Source of the DNA: an uncultured Myxococcales bacterium
Lineage (GTDB): Bacteria > Myxococcota_A > UBA9042
Assembly: GCA_903850505.1 (NCBI GenBank)
Contig: CAINLT010000473.1
Span: forward strand, 1 to 44,667
Length of the DNA stretch: 44,667 bases
Reading direction: 5' to 3'
The notes beneath the pieces are model-generated. The model saw only the letters and a program-made list of their open reading frames with translations, did not search any database and was not told the origin of the DNA. Positions 32,948 to 43,895 of the stretch are shown in pieces. Position numbers and translations under genes: made by a program. The first letter of the stretch is position 1. Every line of letters starts with the position of its first letter.

Positions 32948-35398
32948 TCACTTGGGGTTTTTCGGTGCCTCGTAGACGGTCAACATCGGCACGCCGTCCA
33001 GCGACCATTGCGCCACGGGCGTGCGCCATTTGTAGGTCTGCCAAAGGTCCAGTTCGTAATCGTCATGGTCTTTTTGATGGTGATAGAAGCCGAGCGCGGT
33101 TGGCACCGCCGCGTCCGACGTGTAGCGCAAATCGCGGCGAAACCAGCCCTCGCGTTGGTACATCGCGTACGCGCCCCAGGCCGACTTGTGAAACCAAATC
33201 GTGGCGTTCTGCGGCGCCCGGCGGTTGACCTCTTCCAGCAGCGCGCGCGTCGTGCCGCCCCAGAACTGCCGCTGCATGCCCGCTTCCGCTGCACCTGGAA
33301 TGCCGCCGATGAGGTCGTTGTAGTACGCGGTGCCCTGAGGGTGCGCGTCCGCCGTCGCCTGTGCGGACGGCAGCAACACCGCCAGCGCCATCGCCCACGC
33401 CAGCAAGCCCGGCACCGCGTGACCGCGCCACCAGGACAGGGCCGGCGGGGCGAATTGCCGCATCAGCGCCGCTTCCACGCTGCCCGGATTCACGCCGTCC
33501 ATGTCGGTCGCCGTGCCATCGGTCGGCGCGATCGCTTCTGCCAGCCGCCGCCAGATCGCCTGCAGTCCACGCGCGCCGATGAGCAGCATGAACGCGTAAG
33601 CCAGCATCCAGTGCTTGGTCCCGCCGAAGATCGGCGTCCCCGGCATGGAAATCAGCGCCATCGGCCAGATCGCGCTCAGCAGGATCAGGCGATCGTAGCT
33701 GCGCAGTTCAGCCGTCCGGCCAAAATCGTCCAGACCCAGCGGCCCCGCGCGGCGCATGCGCGCCCGGTACGCGTCCACGTCCGCCTGCCGACCCATGTCG
33801 CGCACCGTCTCCTCGCGGCGTTTGGTCGCCACGTCCAGCGGAACCGTCGCGTCGTGCTGCACTTCAGGCTTGATCTTGCGCGCCTGTCGCCAAACCTGAA
33901 GGTCGTGCAGCCAGTCCGGCAAGCGCCGCGGCCAGTAGACGGCCAACAGCCCAAGGACAAAAGCCACAAGCAGCACCAGCGGCCACGTCAGCGCCGTCAT
34001 GACCCAGGCGAATTGCGGCGGGAACGGCGGATACGCCAGCACCTGGCCAAAATAGACCTGCATGTAGTGTTCATGGTGGATGTGGAATTCCAGCCAGCGC
34101 AGGAAGTTGTCCAGCGTGTCCACCCACAGCAGCGGCCAGCCCGCGATCAGGATGCCAAAGCCGACCGGCAGCATCACGAAGAACACGGCGGGCACCGGCG
34201 GCGTGGAAACCTGCACAAAGCGCGTCAGCGGCAGGAGCAGCACGGCCACGGCCAGCACCGGATGCAGGAAATAGGCCGGCACCGCCAGCGCCACGCCCGT
34301 GATCAGCCACGGCACGCGCTGGAGCCAGGAACCCGGCGCGAGCGCGACTTCAAAGCGCCGCTCCGCGACCGCGTCCCACAGCCAGTGGCCGATCAGCACA
34401 AGGGGCAGGAACAGCGCGTTGTGCTTGGCGAGCAGCGCGAAGCCCCAGAGGATCGCGGTCGGCAGGATCCACCGCCGCGAACGCAGCGATCGGTGGTAGG
34501 CCAGCGTCGTGGCAAAGAGCAGCGTGGTAATCGTCGTGTCAAAACCCGCGAGGTGCGCGTGGTAGAACGGCTGCGGCAGGCACAGCCAGCCGAGACCCGC
34601 CGCCACCGCAAAGGCTTGCACCGCCCGACCAGGACCCCACGCGGTCTGCGGTCCCGTAAACATCAGCCGTGCGGCGAGGTAGAGCAGCGCCACCAGCAAG
34701 CCGGCAAAGACCGCGCCGGGAAAGCGCATCGCGTTGGATTCCGACATCACGTACAGCTTGCGCTGCTCCAGCGCTTCGCACCCGGTCCGGCGAATCACGC
34801 CCTTGTCGCCAACGCCCGGCGCGAGGCACGTCGCCTTGAGCAGCGCCAGATCCGCGGATTTGTCGATCCGCACGGTCGCGTGATCGTTCTTGCGCTCGAT
34901 GATCTTGCCCTGCACCAGTCGCCGCGGGCTGACGTCCGCCGGACTGCCGACGATCTGCGGCTTGAGCAGCCAGATCTTGCTGCTGGGCTGATAGCCGTGC
35001 GATGGCCCCAGCTCATTGATGTCCAACAGGATTTCCCCGTCCTGCTGGTGGATATTGGACACCGGGCGCAGCTTGCGGCCAAAAGCCCGCCACGACCAGC
35101 CGAACAGGATCTTGTCCAGCGGCGGATGCTCGGAATTGGCGCGCCATGTGTCGAGAATCGCCTTGCGCTCCAGCGCGTCCTGGCGCGACTTGCCGCCAGT
35201 TTCCACTTTGACGAACCAGTCCTGGTACGTCTCCGCGTGGCCAAAATAAAACGCTTCATCGCGCACAAAGCCCATGTCGTTGGTCATGACGATGAGCAGC
35301 GTCGCCGCGAGCCAGAGCACCAAGGCAATGCCAAGGTCGAGCGGTCGGCGCAGTTGGGGTTCGGGCGTGCTCATCGGCTTGGGCTTACTCGTCTTCAT
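32948..35398 (-). CDS. GT39-type membrane glycosyltransferase (PMT/ArnT superfamily, GT-C fold)
   Basis: 816 residues, integral to the inner membrane, with about ten predicted helices. Family members transfer a sugar from a polyprenyl phosphate to protein, lipid A or another glycan on the periplasmic side. The first periplasmic loop has the catalytic-type Asp-Glu (VRDEAFYFGHA, Asp47/Glu48) and NSEHPPLDKILFG (88-100). An extra segment of about 105 residues (110-216, strand-rich, two Cys) then interrupts the loop before the second helix begins at RFPGAVF. A charged cytoplasmic loop (about 500-580) and a periplasmic C-terminal domain follow. Met1 overlaps the upstream regulator by 14 bases; Met9 at 35374 is an alternative. 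It is probably co-transcribed with that regulator. Acceptor unknown; protein O-glycosylation of neighbouring surface proteins is speculation. Confidence 0.87.
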   Translation of the reverse strand: MKTSKPKPMSTPEPQLRRPLDLGIALVLWLAATLLIVMTNDMGFVRDEAFYFGHAETYQDWFVKVETGGKSRQDALERKAILDTWRANSEHPPLDKILFGWSWRAFGRKLRPVSNIHQQDGEILLDINELGPSHGYQPSSKIWLLKPQIVGSPADVSPRRLVQGKIIERKNDHATVRIDKSADLALLKATCLAPGVGDKGVIRRTGCEALEQRKLYVMSESNAMRFPGAVFAGLLVALLYLAARLMFTGPQTAWGPGRAVQAFAVAAGLGWLCLPQPFYHAHLAGFDTTITTLLFATTLAYHRSLRSRRWILPTAILWGFALLAKHNALFLPLVLIGHWLWDAVAERRFEVALAPGSWLQRVPWLITGVALAVPAYFLHPVLAVAVLLLPLTRFVQVSTPPVPAVFFVMLPVGFGILIAGWPLLWVDTLDNFLRWLEFHIHHEHYMQVYFGQVLAYPPFPPQFAWVMTALTWPLVLLVAFVLGLLAVYWPRRLPDWLHDLQVWRQARKIKPEVQHDATVPLDVATKRREETVRDMGRQADVDAYRARMRRAGPLGLDDFGRTAELRSYDRLILLSAIWPMALISMPGTPIFGGTKHWMLAYAFMLLIGARGLQAIWRRLAEAIAPTDGTATDMDGVNPGSVEAALMRQFAPPALSWWRGHAVPGLLAWAMALAVLLPSAQATADAHPQGTAYYNDLIGGIPGAAEAGMQRQFWGGTTRALLEEVNRRAPQNATIWFHKSAWGAYAMYQREGWFRRDLRYTSDAAVPTALGFYHHQKDHDDYELDLWQTYKWRTPVAQWSLDGVPMLTVYEAPKNPK

Positions 35399-36818
35399 CG
35401 CCGGGCTTGCCGGCGACCAGGTTGTACTTGCGGGCCAGCCGCCTGAAATGCTTGCGATCCACGTCCGCGTCGCGGGCCGCCTGACTCAGATTGCCACCAT
35501 GGCGTGTCAGCACGGCGGCCAGATAATCGCGCTCAAAAGTCCCCAGCCAGTTTTCCTTGGCGTCGCGAAAGTTCAGATCCACATGCAGCGGCGGCGCCGC
35601 GTTCGTCTGGACCGGCGGCGGCAGCGGTTCCGTCGGCGCCCACGCGTCCTGACGACGCCGCGGCGCATCGGCCCCGCGGATACTTTCGGGCAAATCGTCC
35701 GCTTGCAGCAAGTCGCCTTCAGCAAAAGAACACGCGCGCTCGACGATGTTGCCCAATTCGCGCACGTTGCCGGGCCAATCGTAGTCGTGCAGGAGCTGCA
35801 GCGCCTCCTGGCTGATGCCCTTCACGCGCTGGCTGTCGCGGTCTTTGGACCCCATGCCGCCGCGGTTGAAGGTGCCGTTGCGCAGCAGGTGCTCGGCCAA
35901 AAGCCGAATATCTTCGCGGCGCTCGCGCAACGGCGGCAGATGCAGCCGCACCACGCCGAGGCGATAGAACAGATCCTCGCGGAAGCGCGCCGCCTTCACT
36001 TCGGCCGCCAGGTCGCGGTTCGTCGCCGCCAACACGCGCACGTCGATCTTGATCGGCCGGTTGCCGCCCACCCGGCGAATTTCCCGCGTCTCCAGCGCAC
36101 GCAGCAGCTTGGGCTGCAGGTCCAGCGCCAGCTCGCCGACTTCGTCGAGGAAGATCGTGCCGCCGTGCGCCAACTCAAACAGGCCCTGGCGCGTCGCCAG
36201 CGCGCCGGTAAAGCTGCCTTTCTCGTGGCCAAATAGTTCGGATTCAATGAGATTTTGCTGCACCGCGCTGCAGTCAAAGACGATGAACGGCTGGGTGGCG
36301 CGCGCGGACAGGTGGTGCAGCGTGCGCGCCACAACCTCCTTGCCCGTCCCCGTTTCGCCTTCCAGCACCACGGTCGCGCCCGTCGGCGCCACCTTCTCCA
36401 CCGCCGCCATCAACCGCCGCATGGCCTCGGATTGGCCGACCAGATTGCCCAACTGGCCCTCTGCGCGCGGCCGCACGTCCAGCTTCTCCGTCACCACGGA
36501 AAACCGCAGCGTCGTCCCGCCCAGCCGCAGCGTACAGCCAGAACGCAGCCACGCCTCGCGCACCCGCACGCGGTCGACGTACGTGCCCGCGACCGAGCGC
36601 AGGTCCTCAATCAGGAAGGCATCGCCGTCGCTGAAAATCCGCGCGTGGTGGCGGCTGACGCGATCGTCGTCCAGCACCAGGTCGTTGTCTTCCAGCGCGC
36701 CAAGCGTGACGTTGGGCTGGTCAAAGATGTACTCGGTGGCGCTGCCGTCCGCGCTCGTGGCAATCAGCTTGCAGCGGCGAAGCGTCAGCGAAGTCGGCGA
36801 TGGCGAAGCAAAGGTCAT
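35385..36818 (-). CDS. FHA-domain sigma-54-dependent transcriptional activator
   Basis: 477 residues. FHA domain at about 15-108 (VTLGALEDNDLVLDDDRVSRHHARI, usually binding phospho-threonine), so it is likely controlled by a Ser/Thr kinase instead of a receiver domain. The AAA+ domain (about 123-350) has Walker A GETGTGKE (154-161), the sigma-54 contact loop as GSFTGA (201-206; GAFTGA is commonest), Walker B GGTIFLDEVGEL (219-230), and the arginine-finger region ATNRDLAAEV...FREDLFYRL. The C-terminal Fis-type helix-turn-helix is at about 435-470. FHA-type activators are abundant in myxobacteria. It lies 22 bases downstream of dksA and overlaps the glycosyltransferase gene. I found no convincing -24/-12 promoter in the window, so targets are unknown. 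Confidence 0.94.
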   Translation of the reverse strand: MTFASPSPTSLTLRRCKLIATSADGSATEYIFDQPNVTLGALEDNDLVLDDDRVSRHHARIFSDGDAFLIEDLRSVAGTYVDRVRVREAWLRSGCTLRLGGTTLRFSVVTEKLDVRPRAEGQLGNLVGQSEAMRRLMAAVEKVAPTGATVVLEGETGTGKEVVARTLHHLSARATQPFIVFDCSAVQQNLIESELFGHEKGSFTGALATRQGLFELAHGGTIFLDEVGELALDLQPKLLRALETREIRRVGGNRPIKIDVRVLAATNRDLAAEVKAARFREDLFYRLGVVRLHLPPLRERREDIRLLAEHLLRNGTFNRGGMGSKDRDSQRVKGISQEALQLLHDYDWPGNVRELGNIVERACSFAEGDLLQADDLPESIRGADAPRRRQDAWAPTEPLPPPVQTNAAPPLHVDLNFRDAKENWLGTFERDYLAAVLTRHGGNLSQAARDADVDRKHFRRLARKYNLVAGKPGDEDE

Positions 36819-36840
36819 CGCGCTCGCTCTCGCAGGAGGA

Positions 36841-37260
36841 CTACATTTCGAAGGACGTCATGCGCTGACGGCGCTTCTCGTACATCTTCTCCACGTGTTC
36901 CTGCTTCTCTTTGCAGTCGATGCAGAGATTGGCTTCCGGACGCGCGAGCAGCCGATTGGCGCCGATGACGGCGTCGCACTCTTCGCAGAAGTTGTACTCG
37001 CCCGCTTCAATGCGGCGAATCGCCTTGTCAATCTTCTTCAGCAGCGTCGCATCGCGGTCGCGCAGGCGGAATTCAAACGCCTGGTCGTAGCCGACGCTGG
37101 ACAAGTCCATTTCGTCCGCAACACGCAGCTCATCGGGGTCCTGATTCTGTTCGGCAGCCTTGACGGCCGCCAGGGTGCGATCCCGCTTCTCAATCAGCAT
37201 GATGCGCTGTTGTTCGACCTGCTCGTCGGTCAGCGGTTGGAGCTCGAAATTCTCGGCCAT
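36841..37260 (-). CDS. dksA: DksA/TraR-family RNA polymerase-binding factor
   Basis: 139 residues (E. coli DksA 151). N-terminal coiled-coil helices carry acidic tip-like residues (DELRVADEMDLSS), followed by the four-cysteine zinc finger C-x2-C...C-x2-C (FCEECD and LCIDCKE, about 92-117) and a C-terminal helix. DksA inserts into the RNA polymerase secondary channel and, with ppGpp, changes promoter output in starvation. The strong ribosome site GGGGAGGA lies just upstream of the ATG, and a good promoter precedes it. It heads a likely operon with the FHA activator and the glycosyltransferase. Confidence 0.9.
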   Translation of the reverse strand: MAENFELQPLTDEQVEQQRIMLIEKRDRTLAAVKAAEQNQDPDELRVADEMDLSSVGYDQAFEFRLRDRDATLLKKIDKAIRRIEAGEYNFCEECDAVIGANRLLARPEANLCIDCKEKQEHVEKMYEKRRQRMTSFEM

Positions 37261-37287
37261 AGTGTCCTCCCCGGTACGTGGGGACTG

Positions 37288-37316
37288 ATGGTAGGTTGGG
37301 GGTGCCAGCCGGTCAA
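37288..37316 (-). promoter_or_regulatory. Sigma-70-type promoter for dksA and probably the two following genes
   Basis: On the minus strand TTGACC (37316-37311), 17-base spacer, TACCAT (37293-37288). Predicted start near 37281, only about 20 bases before the ATG at 37260. Confidence 0.76.
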
Positions 37317-37342
37317 GGGTGAAAGTGCTGAAGTACCCGTCC

Positions 37343-38170
37343 CTACCCCGCGTGCGCCTTTAGCCACAGCGCCGCGCCGTCCATCAGCCACGCGACCGCC
37401 ACGTGGATCGTCACGCCGCCCCAAATCGACTTCGTGTCCATCGCCAGCGTCCCCAGCACGAGGCCCGACAGGATCGATCCCAGGCACTCCGGCAGCGGCT
37501 TGCCGAAGTGGATCATGCAGTACGGGATGATCATGACCATGACGCCCATGCTGCCCAATTCCGCAACGACGCCGCGCAACATGAAGCCGCGGAAGAAGAA
37601 CTCGAGGCCAAAAAACTGCAGCGCGTAGCCAAGCTCCCAGACGACCTGATCGGGCCAGCCGGACGCGTTGTCGTAGAACGGATAGTGCGCCTGGAAGTTG
37701 GGGCTCTGCGCCACCAGAAGCACCGCCAGCCCCACCGGCAGGAACAGCAGCGCGTAGAACGGCAGGTGCTGGAGGTATTCATGCGGCGTCAGGTAGAAAT
37801 CGCTGAGCTTGAGGCCAAAGACCAGCCGCACGACGAGCGCGGGGACGATGAAATAGCAGGTCACACTGCCCGCGACCCAGGACAGCGACAGCAGGAGGCG
37901 GTGGTACGGATCCAGCCAGGCGCCGAGCGGCTCGGACAGCCAATAGGCCGCGTCAATCGTGCCTTGCGCAGCCTTGCCCTGGAACGCCTGGTCCATCACG
38001 ACGAAGCGCAGGACCACCAGCATGATCGCCGCCGTCAGGCAGGTCACCAGGGTCGCCGTGCGCGCGGAAACTTTGCCGACGCGGTCGCTGCGGTCGTTGG
38101 CGTCAATGCGCGCCCACGGTTCCGTGAAAACGACGCCAAAGGGATTGCGGATCAGGTCGCGAAGCATCAT
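37343..38170 (-). CDS. CPBP-family intramembrane protein with a single-Glu motif 1
   Basis: 275 residues with about seven hydrophobic helices. Members of this family (type II CAAX prenyl endopeptidase Rce1 and bacterial relatives) are intramembrane metalloproteases. Motif 1 reads GLEFFFRGFMLRG (Glu190, Arg194): the first of the usual two glutamates is Leu. Motif 2 is YCMIHFGKP with His221, and the third motif IHVAVAW has His256. The LEFFFRG/HFGKP form looks like a recognisable bacterial subgroup, so lack of the first Glu may mean an altered rather than dead active site. It is divergent from uvrD; the 90-base gap must hold both start regions, but I see no clear promoter. Substrate unknown. Confidence 0.83.
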   Translation of the reverse strand: MMLRDLIRNPFGVVFTEPWARIDANDRSDRVGKVSARTATLVTCLTAAIMLVVLRFVVMDQAFQGKAAQGTIDAAYWLSEPLGAWLDPYHRLLLSLSWVAGSVTCYFIVPALVVRLVFGLKLSDFYLTPHEYLQHLPFYALLFLPVGLAVLLVAQSPNFQAHYPFYDNASGWPDQVVWELGYALQFFGLEFFFRGFMLRGVVAELGSMGVMVMIIPYCMIHFGKPLPECLGSILSGLVLGTLAMDTKSIWGGVTIHVAVAWLMDGAALWLKAHAG

Positions 38171-38250
38171 GACTGCGCGTGGTAGCGGACTTCGCGGGCG
38201 ATGTCTACAGGTCTAGCCATCTCCTTGCAGCCGCGCTACAAACCGCCGCC

Positions 38251-38254
38251 GAGG
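38251..38254 (+). promoter_or_regulatory. Shine-Dalgarno site supporting the GTG start of uvrD/pcrA
   Basis: GAGG, 6 bases before the GTG at 38261. Confidence 0.6.
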
Positions 38255-38260
38255 TAGCCC

Positions 38261-40554
<2,294 letters not shown>

Positions 40555-40558
<4 letters not shown>

Positions 40559-41217
40559 CGACCGTCGTGGTTCGCTATTTCGCGGCAGCGCACGATTTGG
40601 CGGGCATGGCTTCCGAGCCGCTGGAATTGACCGAAGCGACGACGGTGGGGCAGCTGCGCGCGCTCCTGGCGACCCGGCATCCGCCGCTGGCGCGCCTGCT
40701 GACGATCTGCAAGATGGGCTGCAACGACGAATTCGCCGACGACGATCAGGTGCTGCACAACGGCGACGATGTACTCGTGCTGCCGCCGTCCTCCGGTGGC
40801 GCGCCACGGGCGCAGCTGCTGGAGACGCCGATCGCGCTCGGCCAGGCCGAAGCGCTGTGCCAGCAGGACGGCGTCGGCGGCATCGTGACGTTCACGGGCA
40901 CCGTGCGGCGGGAGAACCTTGGCAAGACGGTGGAGAGGCTGGAGTTCTCGGCCTACGCGCCGCTGGCCGTGAAGGAAATGGAGGCGATCGCCGCGGAGGC
41001 GCTGCAGCGTTGGCCGCTGATCGACGTGCAGATCCTGCACCGCGTGGGTGTGCTACAGGTAGGCGATATCGCGGTGCAAATCGCCGTTGCCGCCGCGCAT
41101 CGCGCCGAGCCGTTTCTCGCTTGCCGTTGGGTCATTGACGAACTGAAGGCGCGCGTGCCGATCTGGAAAAAGGAAGTGACGGACGACGGCGCGGAGTGGC
41201 TGGGCAGCACGCCGTAG
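40555..41217 (+). CDS. Fused molybdopterin synthase MoaD-MoaE
   Basis: Molybdopterin synthase adds the dithiolene sulfurs to cyclic pyranopterin monophosphate. It normally consists of a small sulfur carrier (MoaD) and a separate catalytic subunit (MoaE); here both are in one 220-residue chain. Residues 1-82 are MoaD, ending LPPSSGG with Gly81-Gly82; residues 83-220 are MoaE, with GGIVTFTGTVR, HRVGVLQVGD, AHR and the catalytic lysine region LKARVPIWKKE (Lys198, Lys205). MoaD works through a C-terminal Gly-Gly thiocarboxylate, so the chain should need cutting after Gly82, as reported for MoaX of Mycobacterium tuberculosis. It overlaps the helicase gene by 4 bases and converges on rsmI. No other molybdenum cofactor genes are in view. 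Confidence 0.93.
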
Positions 41218-41229
41218 GACACGTCCGGC

Positions 41230-42078
41230 TCAGTCTTCCAGCCACAGCGCATAGATTTCATTGCGCGACAGCCCCGTCTTTTCGCCGATCTCGCGCGTCG
41301 CGAACTTGCGATCCACGCCCGCGGCTTTGGCCGCCGCAACCAGCACGCGCGCATCGGGCAACTCCGCGACCGGCGCGCTCGCCTTGCTCACTTCCACGAG
41401 CAGCACCGCCTCGCCGCGCAGCATCTCGTCGGTCAGCGCCGCCGGGATGTCCTTGGCCAGCGCGCGGATGTAGCCCTCATGCACCTTGGTCAGCTCGCGC
41501 GCCACGACGACGCGCGCCTGGGGCCGCACTTCCGCGAGGTCCTTGGTCACCGTCTCCAGGTCGCGACCCGGCACGTAGAACGCGTGGGTCATCGGCTCGC
41601 CATCCGCCGTCGGGTGCAGCGTGCGTTCCAGGAGCTGCTTTCGCTCACCGAGCTTCTTGGGCAAGAAGCCCCAAAATGCGAACGGAATCGGCGTCAGGCC
41701 TGAAGCCGCCAGCGCCGCCGCCACGGCAAAGGGCCCCGGCAGCGTCCGCACTTGCAGGCCCGCCTCGTGCGCCGCATCGACCAGAAGCTGCCCCGGATCG
41801 GACAACGCCGGCGTGCCCGCATCGGACACCAGCGCGACCGTCGCGCCCGCGTGCAGCTTCGCGAGCACCGCCGGGATCTTGGCCAGCTCGTTGTGGGCGT
41901 GCAGCGACCACGTGTCCTTCTTCAGGCCCAGCGTCGCCAGCAGATGGCCCGTATGGCGCGTGTCTTCGCAGAGCAGCAGGTCCACCGCGCCCAGCACCTC
42001 AACCGCGCGCGGGCTCAGGTCCGAGAGATTGCCAATCGGCGTCGCGACGACGTACAGCGTGCCTGGATCGAGCGCCAC
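41230..42078 (-). CDS. rsmI: 16S rRNA (cytidine-1402-2'-O)-methyltransferase
   Basis: SAM-dependent enzyme that methylates the ribose of C1402 in the 16S rRNA decoding centre. 282 residues (E. coli 286) with a tetrapyrrole-methylase fold: LYVVATPIGNLSDLSPRAVEVL at the N-terminus (as VATPIGNLSD), LCEDTRHT, VSDAGTPALSDPG, LPGPFAVAAALAASGL and the C-terminal helical tail ending SRNEIYALWLED. It begins with GTG 3 bases after the pyrG stop, with AAGG upstream inside pyrG, so it is translated with pyrG. It converges on moaD-moaE across 12 bases with no terminator visible. Confidence 0.96.
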   Translation of the reverse strand: MALDPGTLYVVATPIGNLSDLSPRAVEVLGAVDLLLCEDTRHTGHLLATLGLKKDTWSLHAHNELAKIPAVLAKLHAGATVALVSDAGTPALSDPGQLLVDAAHEAGLQVRTLPGPFAVAAALAASGLTPIPFAFWGFLPKKLGERKQLLERTLHPTADGEPMTHAFYVPGRDLETVTKDLAEVRPQARVVVARELTKVHEGYIRALAKDIPAALTDEMLRGEAVLLVEVSKASAPVAELPDARVLVAAAKAAGVDRKFATREIGEKTGLSRNEIYALWLED

Positions 42079-42081
42079 CGC

Positions 42082-43728
<1,647 letters not shown>

Positions 43729-43836
43729 TCAGACAAGGACTGCCTGAACATGGCGAAATTACGTATCTTTTCTGGAAAGTTCCGAGTCGAGCGCGCGCAT
43801 CACATGCGGCGAGCGCCAGTCAGAGCCCGGAAGCAA

Positions 43837-43866
43837 AGGGTAGGCCAGCGGAGGCGTTTTCGTCAA
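43837..43866 (-). promoter_or_regulatory. Candidate sigma-70-type promoter for pyrG-rsmI
   Basis: On the minus strand TTGACG (43866-43861), 18-base spacer, TACCCT (43842-43837). Leader about 120 bases. A good -35 but only a fair -10 box. Confidence 0.5.
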
Positions 43867-43895
43867 GGCGAACAGGTGACGATTGGGTCACGCTG

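Noticed and set aside
37288..37316. TGGCAC upstream of dksA as a sigma-54 -24 box
   Set aside because: The matching -12 element (TTGC-type) is missing at the right distance, while a good sigma-70 promoter overlaps the same bases.
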